Below are positions 15,893 to 21,404 of a stretch of DNA of 25,112 nucleotides, piece after piece. The stretch is from contig JALLOF010000025.1 of NCBI GenBank assembly GCA_027717595.1, forward strand, positions 1 to 25,112, read 5' to 3'. Origin of the DNA: Nitrospinae bacterium AH_259_B05_G02_I21 (GTDB lineage Bacteria > JADFOP01). Both the position numbers and the translations under genes were made by a program. Positions within the stretch are counted from its first letter, which is position 1. Every line of letters begins with the position of its first letter. Below the pieces are notes generated by a model. It was not told the DNA's origin and searched no databases. It was given only the letters and a program-made list of their open reading frames with translations.

Positions 15893-16191
15893 CAGAGTGC
15901 CACCCCCGGATCGCTGACGCTTTCTTCAAGGAGGTCCACGCCCTTGGCCGTGATGCGCGCCGTCGTCACAGTCCCGACGCCCTCGAACGTTGCCTCCTGG
16001 ATTTCCACGTAGTCCTTGTCCACGAGGTACTGGAGGACGCCCAAGAGCGAAGTGATCGTGAGCTGGTGGCCGCAGCCTTTGAGCGTGGAGACGAGCACGT
16101 CGGCGGCGATGTGATTGAAGTCGACGCTCCGCAAGAGCTTCAGAATGCGCCCTCGAATAAGACGGTTTTCATGTTCTTGAAGACCCATCAT
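15892..16191 (-). CDS. Winged-helix protein, Mu gp26-like, 99 aa
   Basis: The protein reads as a small winged helix: helix RGRILKLLRSV, recognition part LTITSLLGVLQYLVDKDYVEI (about 43-63), and a wing followed by TARITAKGVDLLEE. This fits the short wHTH proteins (Mu gp26, 'VpaChn25_0724-like') that precede DUF3486 in Mu-like phages. Its function is not known; packaging or regulation is plausible. The ATG at 16191 overlaps the previous gene's stop (ATGA). GGAGGC in that gene's tail serves as its ribosome site. Confidence 0.75.
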   Translation of the reverse strand: MMGLQEHENRLIRGRILKLLRSVDFNHIAADVLVSTLKGCGHQLTITSLLGVLQYLVDKDYVEIQEATFEGVGTVTTARITAKGVDLLEESVSDPGVAL

Positions 16192-16481
16192 GCAGCCTCC
16201 GATCCGATGTGGCGGTCAACTTTCTCTTTCACGGTGTCGAGCCGGGCTTCGATCCGGCCCACGTTGCCGAGGTACTCGTGGCGCAGCACGAAGTCTCTGG
16301 CGATGTTGGCCCGCAGGGTGCTGATCGCCTCGAGGTTCCTCTTGATCTGTCCCTTGATCTCCTGGAAGCTCTCGCGTGTGTGCTGGCGCTCGACGAACAT
16401 GATCGTCCCGATGGCGCCCCAAAGCAGCCCGAAGAGAGAGAGGAACGCCGTCAGCACCCACCTGAAGACTTCCGGGCTCAT
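16188..16481 (-). CDS. Single-TM coiled-coil protein, Mu gp25/DUF2730-like or spanin-like, 97 aa
   Basis: A membrane segment spans about residues 6-30 (WVLTAFLSLFGLLWGAIGTIMFV) and is followed by a charged coiled coil to the end. This architecture matches Mu gp25 (DUF2730) and also inner-membrane spanins. Position directly before the gp26-like gene favours the gp25 call. With the holin-like gene upstream it belongs to the lysis/packaging boundary. It overlaps both neighbours by four bases (ATGA). Confidence 0.65.
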   Translation of the reverse strand: MSPEVFRWVLTAFLSLFGLLWGAIGTIMFVERQHTRESFQEIKGQIKRNLEAISTLRANIARDFVLRHEYLGNVGRIEARLDTVKEKVDRHIGSEAA

Positions 16482-16690
16482 CGGGTCTTCGAGCCCTTCA
16501 GGGCCAGCACCAGGTCGACACCGCCCTGCGCACCGAGGTAGGAGAGCACGAGCTTTACGATCTTCTCGGTGAGAGAATCTGGCCAGGCGAGGTAGTGGCT
16601 GCCGACCAGCGCCACCAGCGTTACGAGAAAGGCGAGCTGCTTCTTCGAGACGTAGTCGTCGAGCCTCGGCCTGGCTTTCTTGGTTGCCAT
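16478..16690 (-). CDS. Holin-like small membrane protein, 70 aa
   Basis: The true start is ATG 16690, which shares a base with the upstream stop (TGATG); the longer open frame upstream is a shadow. The protein has a basic N-terminus (MATKKARPRLDDYVSKK), one clear membrane segment over about 18-35 (LAFLVTLVALVGSHYLAW) and a second, weaker one over about 44-64, then a basic tail. Size, charge and topology resemble a class II holin. It lies one gene after the endolysin, which supports the call. Other small membrane roles are possible. Confidence 0.6.
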   Translation of the reverse strand: MATKKARPRLDDYVSKKQLAFLVTLVALVGSHYLAWPDSLTEKIVKLVLSYLGAQGGVDLVLALKGSKTR

Positions 16691-17241
16691 CAGGCGACCC
16701 CGATCTGGATCGGCGCGTACCAGATGTTGCGGCCCGGAATCCAACCAGCCAGGTCGCCGCGCTTGACGTGGGAAATCCCGTAAAGCTCCACGGTCGCGTC
16801 GGGCAACTCCTCCGCCGTGCCGGACTCTTTCTTCTCGCGCACGATGTTGTCCGGGTCGCCCCTCTTGCCGCGCACGACGTGGAACTGATGGCCGAAGTGG
16901 TCCCACACGACCAGGTTTGCCTCGACCTCGCTGTAAACGTGGACGATCATGGCAACGAACGGCACGAGGTCGTTGAAGGCGGTGTCGTAGAGCTCGCCCA
17001 CGAACTCGGCCGGGTCGAGGGGGTGGTGGTCTTCTTTCTTCCGACCCAGGTAGAAACCCGTCGGGTGCCCGAAGTCACCCTGCTCTAGGTCCCTCCAGTT
17101 GTGCCTGGCGGCGTCGTGGTCGTATGGGATTAGCACGCCGTGGGGAACGTCGGCGGGCGTAGGCGCAGCCGGCGTGGACCCCTTCTGGCCCCTGACTTCC
17201 CTCAGCAGCTCTTCAAGGAGCTGTTCCATTCTCTCGCTCAT
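16690..17241 (-). CDS. Unknown protein in the lysis cassette, 183 aa
   Basis: I do not recognise this family. The first 20 residues are a charged helix (MSERMEQLLEELLREVRGQK), followed by a short proline-rich linker and a globular domain rich in histidine and aromatics (HPTGFYLGRKKEDHHPLDP, VVWDHFGHQFHVVRG). No signal peptide or membrane segment was seen. It lies between the endolysin and the holin-like gene, overlapping both, with GGGAGGAAAG before its ATG. It could be a lysis regulator or a virion component; the evidence does not separate these. Confidence 0.6.
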   Translation of the reverse strand: MSERMEQLLEELLREVRGQKGSTPAAPTPADVPHGVLIPYDHDAARHNWRDLEQGDFGHPTGFYLGRKKEDHHPLDPAEFVGELYDTAFNDLVPFVAMIVHVYSEVEANLVVWDHFGHQFHVVRGKRGDPDNIVREKKESGTAEELPDATVELYGISHVKRGDLAGWIPGRNIWYAPIQIGVA

Positions 17242-17723
17242 GCTCTTTCCTCCCGGTTAGGCGGGCGCGGGTGGAACGCCCCGCCGAATTTGTAGCCGAC
17301 CCGGAGGCTGCTTCTGATTCGCCTCGAGGGCAGCCCCACATGAATCCGCTTGGGCCTCAGGTGCTTATCGTAGTAGAGCAAGCATTGGCCGTAAGCGTGC
17401 GGTAGCGTGGTGGCGACCCATGTATGGACCACCTCGATATCTGCCTCCGGCGTCTCGATATCGCCAACCTCGCAATGCAAGTGCTGGCTATCGTCATCAC
17501 CGCCAACGGCTTCATTTAATTCCTCCGTTCGCTTCCCGCTGGTTACGATCACCAGGCCGAAGCGATTCCTGATGGGCTGGAGGATGGTCGCGCACAGCAA
17601 GTAAATTTTCTCGACCTCAGCCTCGGTAAAAGTGATGGCGGCTGCCATCCCAGGGTGATGCGCCGAGACTGCGAATTCCCGGAGGCGGAAATTCTTCGTT
17701 ACGAGCTGGTCGAGGTCGACCAT
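17238..17723 (-). CDS. Endolysin, M15-type peptidoglycan peptidase, 161 aa
   Basis: The catalytic pattern of M15 D-Ala-D-Ala/L-Ala-D-Glu peptidases is present: a TSGKRTEE loop, SQHLHCEVGD with the zinc ligands His and Asp, and RIHVGL with the third ligand His. The usual Gly and Ala in the S-x-H-x2-G-x-A-x-D motif are Cys and Val here, an uncommon variation. There is no signal peptide, so release by the nearby holin-like protein is expected. I place the start at ATG 17723, which has GAGGAGGG six bases upstream; an ATG at 17750 lies before this site. It is the first gene of the late operon and follows the repeat-bearing gap. Confidence 0.85.
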   Translation of the reverse strand: MVDLDQLVTKNFRLREFAVSAHHPGMAAAITFTEAEVEKIYLLCATILQPIRNRFGLVIVTSGKRTEELNEAVGGDDDSQHLHCEVGDIETPEADIEVVHTWVATTLPHAYGQCLLYYDKHLRPKRIHVGLPSRRIRSSLRVGYKFGGAFHPRPPNREERA

Positions 17724-17740
17724 GCGGCGCCCTCCTCGGC

Positions 17741-17759
17741 GGGAACGCATTCCGTTCCC
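17741..17759. promoter_or_regulatory. Perfect hairpin / operator-like palindrome before the late operon
   Basis: GGGAACG (17741-17747) and CGTTCCC (17753-17759) are perfect inverted arms round a five-base loop. The palindrome lies 18-36 bases before the endolysin start, just upstream of its ribosome site. No T-tract follows on either strand, so it is more likely a protein-binding site or a leader hairpin than a terminator. Confidence 0.55.
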
Positions 17760-17793
17760 CCCTGGAGGATTACCAAAAACGGAAGGGCTTGTC

Positions 17794-17829
17794 GTTCGCC
17801 ATATTCGCCATGTTCGCCATGTTCGTAAT
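17794..17829. repeat. Four tandem 9-bp direct repeats (iteron-like)
   Basis: The plus strand reads GTTCGCCAT, ATTCGCCAT, GTTCGCCAT, GTTCGTAAT head to tail with no spacer. Nine bases is close to one helical turn, so a protein could bind the same face at each unit. The array lies between the HTH gene and the endolysin. On the minus strand it also reads ATG-GCG-AAY, giving a 16-codon frame (MANMANMANDKPFRFW, 17820-17770) without a ribosome site. Confidence 0.75.
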
Positions 17830-17852
17830 GGGGGGCGTTTTTTTTCGGATTT

Positions 17853-18050
17853 TCAGGTGTTGGAGAGCTCTTCGACGTACTCGATGACGGATTCGCGCTC
17901 GATCAGGAGTGTGCGGTAGCCGGTCTTACGGCCCCGGAGCCTGCCTATTCTCCAGAGCTTTGTGACGTTGTCGGGGCCACAGCCGAGGAAGGGAGCGATC
18001 TCGCTTGGCTTCAAGAGCGGAGCCTGCGGGAGCTCGGAGATGGGACGCAT
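17853..18050 (-). CDS. Small excisionase-like HTH DNA-binding protein, 65 aa
   Basis: The sequence reads LLKPSEIAPFLGCGPDNVTKLWRIGRLRGRKTGYRTLLIERESVIEYVEEL, in pieces the pattern of excisionase/MerR-type (HTH_17) small winged helices: helix-turn-helix at about 12-35, wing around 38-46 and a last helix. Such proteins bind short repeated sites. The nine-base repeats 24 bases downstream are an obvious candidate target. The start is ATG 18050 with GAGGGG eight bases upstream. It could act as a directionality factor or a transcription switch for the late genes. Confidence 0.75.
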   Translation of the reverse strand: MRPISELPQAPLLKPSEIAPFLGCGPDNVTKLWRIGRLRGRKTGYRTLLIERESVIEYVEELSNT

Positions 18051-18086
18051 GGGGGGTGCCCCTCTTGTATTGGTCAGCTCGTGACG

Positions 18087-18542
18087 TCAACCACAGGCGA
18101 CTCCCTCCTCCAACCTTCGTTTCTCCTGCTGCGCTTTCAGGCTCTTAAGGCCGTGTATGACCTTATCGACTTCATGGTTGGTCCGGGGGTAGCGGAATAC
18201 GAACCACTTGAGCATCCAGAGCTCGAGGCCGTCCTCCTCGCGCCAGACCACCTGTTGGGCCATGATCTCGATCTTCGTCCGCTGCTTGGGCGTTATGAAA
18301 TGGATGACGTTGTCCGGCAGCTTGGGGGGCCGGACGGGCTTGCGCTTCGGCTTCTCCTCGGCCCCTCGCTTATTGAGCTCGTCGATGAGCCGCCGGGCGT
18401 CGTCGCTGGTGAAGGTCTTGAGGGAGGGCTTGCCCACGATCTCCTTCTGCAGGGCCCGGCGGTCGTCGTCGCCGGCGACCTCCAGGATCGCCAGCTGCCT
18501 GAAAATCTTCCGGCGCTGGGCGGGGGTGATGGGTGTGGTCAT
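18087..18542 (-). CDS. gemA: GemA / Mu gp16-like regulator (DUF1018), 151 aa
   Basis: Residues 1-60 (MTTPITPAQRRKIFRQLAILEVAGDD, EIVGKPSLKTFTSDDARRLIDELN in pieces) match the DUF1018 GemA family, in which Mu gp16 modulates host gene expression and replication. A basic proline-rich linker and a C-terminal helical domain with a FITPKQRTKIEIMAQQV segment follow, a second family-like motif. The start at ATG 18542 is set by an ATGA overlap with the small gene upstream, 17 codons inside the longest open frame. This is one of the best signs that the phage is Mu-related beyond the head genes. Confidence 0.85.
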   Translation of the reverse strand: MTTPITPAQRRKIFRQLAILEVAGDDDRRALQKEIVGKPSLKTFTSDDARRLIDELNKRGAEEKPKRKPVRPPKLPDNVIHFITPKQRTKIEIMAQQVVWREEDGLELWMLKWFVFRYPRTNHEVDKVIHGLKSLKAQQEKRRLEEGVACG

Positions 18543-18715
18543 TTCAACTCGTCCATCGGGCCTTCTTTTTGGTTCCCGGTCAGCCACTCCCACATGGAGA
18601 TGATGCCTTCTTCGTATGACATTCCTGGGAACTTTGAGCCCTGGTTAATGTAGTCATATGCCCTATGTATCGTCTCCGAGATTTCAGATGACGACCTGGT
18701 GACTTCAGTAAACAT
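18539..18715 (-). CDS. Small phage protein before gemA, 58 aa
   Basis: The gene starts at ATG 18715 with AAAGGAGG six bases upstream, the strongest ribosome site in the middle region. It runs 58 codons to TGA 18541-18539, overlapping the gemA ATG (ATGA). The product reads MFTEVTRSSSEISETIH, then AYDYINQGSKFPGMSYEEGI and ISMWEWLTGNQ. The SYEEGI...WEWLTG part resembles short helical phage proteins. No domain is recognised. It is the first gene after the plus-strand cargo gene and probably begins the middle transcript. Confidence 0.8.
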   Translation of the reverse strand: MFTEVTRSSSEISETIHRAYDYINQGSKFPGMSYEEGIISMWEWLTGNQKEGPMDELK

Positions 18716-18741
18716 TGTCAGCCTCCTTTATGGTGACCTTT

Positions 18742-18773
18742 CCCCTTGACAGGGGCTCAGACTCTGGTAGGTT
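18742..18773 (+). promoter_or_regulatory. Candidate sigma70 promoter with operator-like palindrome
   Basis: TTGACA (18746-18751), a perfect -35 box, is followed after 16 bases by TAGGTT (18768-18773), a fair -10. It faces the plus-strand gene starting at 18804. The -35 sits inside the palindrome CCCCT-TGAC-AGGGG (18742-18755), a possible operator. A weaker divergent candidate for the minus genes has TTGACT at 18787-18782 but a poor -10. Confidence 0.45.
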
Positions 18774-18803
18774 TTCCAGTAAGTCAATTGGTTGAAAGGC
18801 ATC

Positions 18804-19376
18804 ATGGAAGAACACTTTGCTCCCCTAATTGGTTTTTTCCTCACCATCGCCGCTGGGGTAATTACTAACTGGCTCATATATAAGAAGCCCAGGCTCCGCT
18901 ATTGGATATCCAGCTACTCAGAGTTTTTAGAGATATCGGAGAATATCAATGTCTATGTCTATAACCTCACCTTACAAAACGCCGGTCGCGGATCGGCTGC
19001 TAACGTTAAGATAATTCACCCGCATCTGCCCGCAGATTCCTTTGTTCGAATTTACCCGACAATTGATTTCCATGTTGAGCAAGTCTCTGGTCATGACGCT
19101 GCCCAAGCAGTTCGATTGCCGACTATGCCAGGAAAAAGTGAGGTGGTCGTCCAATATTTAACTACCAGGATAATCATGCTGGACACCTTTGTCTCTGGAG
19201 TCGTATTTGATGAAGGCACGGCTTCCCCCGTTGCGATGAAGCCCCAAGTTCAATTGTCCACGCGGACCTTGGCTATCATCTGGGCCATTTATCTCTTTGG
19301 GCTCTTCGCAGTCATTAAGATCGCCTATTTATTGGGGCCTACTGTATTGAACTTTCTGTGGTCTGCAATTCCATAA
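18804..19376 (+). CDS. Plus-strand membrane protein, moron-like, 190 aa
   Basis: A membrane segment over about residues 7-25 is followed by the basic stretch KKPRLR, a globular beta-rich domain (about 32-150) with the pattern YNLTLQNAGRGSAANVKI, and a hydrophobic C-terminus (about 155-190) with one or two more membrane segments. By the positive-inside rule the globular part is probably cytoplasmic. I chose ATG 18804, with AAAGG five bases upstream; a TTG at 18792 is possible. It is opposite to its neighbours, clearly AT-richer by eye, and has its own promoter. The function is unknown; superinfection exclusion or defence is an inference. Confidence 0.7.
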   Translation: MEEHFAPLIGFFLTIAAGVITNWLIYKKPRLRYWISSYSEFLEISENINVYVYNLTLQNAGRGSAANVKIIHPHLPADSFVRIYPTIDFHVEQVSGHDAAQAVRLPTMPGKSEVVVQYLTTRIIMLDTFVSGVVFDEGTASPVAMKPQVQLSTRTLAIIWAIYLFGLFAVIKIAYLLGPTVLNFLWSAIP

Positions 19377-19381
19377 AGCCA

Positions 19382-19588
19382 TCACCCCTCCTCCTCCCCC
19401 TCCGCCCTCAGCCAGACGTGGCGGCCCTCGTCGAAGGCAGCGCGCAGGGCGGCGATCATCTCCTCATCGCAGACGAGCCCGGTGAGCCCAATGACGACCT
19501 TGTAGTCCCCAGCGGGCTCCCAGTAGATGGCAGTGTCGTCGTCCGGCTCCGCCATCCCGACCTGCATGGTCACCCGGTACGCCTTCAC
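19382..19588 (-). CDS. Small hypothetical protein, 68 aa
   Basis: Translation from GTG 19588 overlaps the previous stop (GTGA). The product begins (M)KAYRVTMQVG and has a compact alpha/beta look with an acidic end (AEGEEEG). A segment DYKVVIGLTGLVCDEEMIAALRAAFDEG forms a probable strand-helix unit. No family is recognised. It is the last gene of the early minus operon and converges on the plus-strand gene, whose stop is five bases away, with no terminator seen between them. Confidence 0.6.
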   Translation of the reverse strand: MKAYRVTMQVGMAEPDDDTAIYWEPAGDYKVVIGLTGLVCDEEMIAALRAAFDEGRHVWLRAEGEEEG

Positions 19589-19851
19589 TTTGCGCAGTCC
19601 CACTCGTGGAGCTCGTCGAACGACCAGACTCCGATGTCTCCATAATGGCTGTGGGGCGGTATCTCAGGGGCCTCATTGCTCCCTACGGCCAGCATCACGC
19701 ACTTCTTCCGCCTCTTAGGGCAGACCTCGACCCGCGCATCGTAGATCGTAGAGTCTTTAGGCAGGCTGAATCTGCGGAGGAATTTATCTAGCGGTATAAC
19801 GACCCGCCCGATGCGGGGCTTCTCCCCGCTCCGTATCTCGTAGGCCTTCAC
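19585..19851 (-). CDS. Small hypothetical protein, 88 aa
   Basis: The start is GTG 19851, placed by a GTGA overlap with the preceding gene and GAGGAGG four bases upstream. The longer open frame to 19959 is out of line with both signals. The product, (M)KAYEIRSGEKPRIGR..., has a basic middle with a CPKRRKKC pair of cysteines and an acidic, histidine-bearing end. It shares the first four residues (MKAY) with the next gene, though little else aligns. No function is recognised. Confidence 0.6.
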   Translation of the reverse strand: MKAYEIRSGEKPRIGRVVIPLDKFLRRFSLPKDSTIYDARVEVCPKRRKKCVMLAVGSNEAPEIPPHSHYGDIGVWSFDELHEWDCAK

Positions 19852-19985
19852 GCCGCCTCCTCGCCCCATGAGACCTTCACCCCCACCGTCGGCAGGGGTA
19901 GGATGTAAACCGCCTTTCCCTTGATGTCGACGTAAACGCCGACCCAGAGGTCGTGCCACGCGAAGATGGGCCTGATGCGGATCAC
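19848..19985 (-). CDS. Very small hypothetical protein, 45 aa
   Basis: This gene bridges two longer ones exactly: GTG 19985 overlaps the upstream stop (GTGA), and its own stop overlaps the next GTG. GGAGGCGGC precedes its start. The product, (M)IRIRPIFAWHDLWVGVYV, DIKGKAVYILPLPTVGVKV, SWGEEAA, looks like a small beta barrel or sheet. The exact fit between both overlaps and the well-mixed amino acid composition support it as real. No family is recognised. Confidence 0.65.
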   Translation of the reverse strand: MIRIRPIFAWHDLWVGVYVDIKGKAVYILPLPTVGVKVSWGEEAA

Positions 19986-20245
19986 GCCGCCTCCTCCTCG
20001 GTGGGCAGGGATTCTATCCACTGCTCCTCCTGGTTTCTCGCCCTGAGGCAGAGGTCCGCAAGGCTCCAGGCCGCTTCAATGGCCCTAACGGCCGAGTGAA
20101 AGTCTTCCCTGTTTAGGAGGCTCATGGCCGTCGTCAGGTGGTCCCTTGCCAAGACCGCGCACTCGCCGATGGTCAGCTCCTCGATGTTGACCAGGCACCT
20201 TATGTTGTTCGTATCCCTCACTATCTCCGCTTTTATTTCCTTCAT
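19982..20245 (-). CDS. Small helical hypothetical protein, 87 aa
   Basis: ATG 20245 overlaps the upstream stop (ATGA). The first 20 residues form a probable beta hairpin (KEIKAEIVRDTNNIRCLVNI). The rest reads as helices (ECAVLARDHLTTAMSLLNRED, AVRAIEAAWSLADLCLRARNQEE), resembling a helical-repeat pair. The end EEEAA is set by the embedded ribosome site of the next gene. Function is unknown. Confidence 0.65.
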   Translation of the reverse strand: MKEIKAEIVRDTNNIRCLVNIEELTIGECAVLARDHLTTAMSLLNREDFHSAVRAIEAAWSLADLCLRARNQEEQWIESLPTEEEAA

Positions 20246-20667
20246 GCCGCCTTCCTCCGATTCTTCTTCTTGATCTCGGCTGCGACGCGCTTGGCCTCTT
20301 TGGGCCCGCAGTGCTTGCCGAGATAGTGAAGCTTCAGGTTCTTGAAGCTCCGCTTGCAGTGGGGGCAGAGGCCGGCGCGGATGCGCTTCTCGATGCGCAT
20401 CCGCTCCTTCGTCTCTTTCATGGCGGCCTCTTCCGCCGCCTCGCGCTGGGCGCGCTCGTGCCCGAGCTCTCCTTTGAGGTCGGCAATCTCTCGCCTCAGC
20501 TTCTCATTGGCCGGCTCCTTTAAAGAGAAGCGATGTCCAACCGCGCAGCATAAGCTCTTGCCCTCCTGGGAATATTTTCTGTGCTCGGTGGGCGGTGCCA
20601 AAACCGGGAGCCCGCAGACGCACTGGACCTCGTATAGATCGATCGCCTTCCTAACGAACGTTCCCAT
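20242..20667 (-). CDS. Two-zinc-site protein: N-terminal ribbon, coiled coil, C2H2 finger, 141 aa
   Basis: The N-terminal part has C16-x-C18 and C40-C41 with H45, likely a zinc ribbon. Residues 52-98 are a charged coiled coil. The C-terminus has a C2H2-type finger: C101-x2-C104-x9-H114-x4-H119, followed by a basic tail (KEAKRVAAEIKKKNRRK). This should bind DNA or RNA, or act as a dimeric adaptor. The start ATG 20667 follows GGAGG by six bases, 12 bases after the upstream stop. It could be a regulator of early genes or an anti-host factor. Confidence 0.7.
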   Translation of the reverse strand: MGTFVRKAIDLYEVQCVCGLPVLAPPTEHRKYSQEGKSLCCAVGHRFSLKEPANEKLRREIADLKGELGHERAQREAAEEAAMKETKERMRIEKRIRAGLCPHCKRSFKNLKLHYLGKHCGPKEAKRVAAEIKKKNRRKAA

Positions 20668-20679
20668 CGCTATCCTCCT

Positions 20680-21051
20680 TCATGCCGCCTCTCCTTCTTT
20701 AAGGCCGAGCTCGAGCTGGACGCGCTCTAGCTCCTCGGCCAGGGGTATGCCCCGGAGCTTCGCAGCTCGGGCCAATATAGAGATGCCCCGCTTGCGCCAC
20801 GCCAGGTAGACCTCCTCGCGCCCTTCGGGGTCGGTGATGAGGTAGTACCCTGCCGGCTTCCCCGTCCTCGATCCTATCGGGCAGCCGTGGTGCTCAATCA
20901 GGCACTTCAGGTGTTTGCGTACCAGGCGGTCGCTCATATCGTGAATCTCTGCAAGCTGGCCGGCCTTGATGATGCGGCCGTCGAGACGTTCGATTGTGAT
21001 CCACAACCGCTTCTCCTCCGGCGTCATGGGGATGGGCTCTGGCTTCGTCAC
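20680..21051 (-). CDS. Winged-helix DNA-binding protein, 123 aa
   Basis: Residues 14-75 form a winged helix: KRLWITIERLDGRIIKAGQLAEIHDMSDRLVRKHLKCLIEHH in pieces, then the wing with IGSRTGKPAGYYLITDPE. This pattern is common in phage and prophage regulators or replication accessory proteins, often near the replication genes. The C-terminal helix (RGIPLAEELERVQLEL) could dimerise. Translation starts in an ATGA overlap. Whether it regulates transcription or replication is not shown. Confidence 0.75.
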   Translation of the reverse strand: MTKPEPIPMTPEEKRLWITIERLDGRIIKAGQLAEIHDMSDRLVRKHLKCLIEHHGCPIGSRTGKPAGYYLITDPEGREEVYLAWRKRGISILARAAKLRGIPLAEELERVQLELGLKEGEAA

Positions 21052-21404
21052 TTCGGCGCCTCCCCGCCGTCTATTTGCTCGCCGAGCTTACGGGCCCACT
21101 CCTCGTCGTCGGCGGTGAGCGGGATGCGTGGGTCGTGCGTGCCTTCCTGGTAGTAAGTCCGGCCTTCCCTCGGATAAGTCTTCGACATGAGCTCCTCGAC
21201 GAGGAAGAACGTCCAGGGCTCCCACCTGTCGCGCCGCCCGTCGGGCAGGGCGTGCATGCAGGTGAGCCCGATCTGGACCACGAGCCCGTAGGGCCGCTCC
21301 AGTATCCACTTGCCCACGACGAAGTGGCCCTGCTGTTTCGGGTCCTCGTCGCAGAAGGGGCAGTTGATGAGCTGCTCGCCCTGGGGGTCGGCCTGGTCGC
21401 TCAT
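21048..21404 (-). CDS. CPF-C/TC-x-H zinc-knuckle protein A, 118 aa
   Basis: A pattern CPFCDED (15-21), GHFVVGKWIL, IGLTCMH (about 46-52), and WTFFLVEELM marks this protein. The cysteines and His could bind one zinc. The same order (CPF, GHY, MTCSH, FSFYITENL) occurs in the protein at 24294-24626, so the two are diverged paralogues. The family is not one I recognise. The ATG at 21404 overlaps the stop of the HNH-repeat gene (ATGA). Confidence 0.65.
   Translation of the reverse strand: MSDQADPQGEQLINCPFCDEDPKQQGHFVVGKWILERPYGLVVQIGLTCMHALPDGRRDRWEPWTFFLVEELMSKTYPREGRTYYQEGTHDPRIPLTADDEEWARKLGEQIDGGEAPK

Noticed and set aside
17830-17852. G-run followed by eight T on the plus strand as an intrinsic terminator
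   Set aside because: No stem precedes the T-run and no plus-strand gene ends there; on the minus strand it is an A-run and cannot terminate.
17724-17852. CRISPR array from the tandem 9-mers
   Set aside because: The units are only nine bases with no spacers between them, so they are simple direct repeats.
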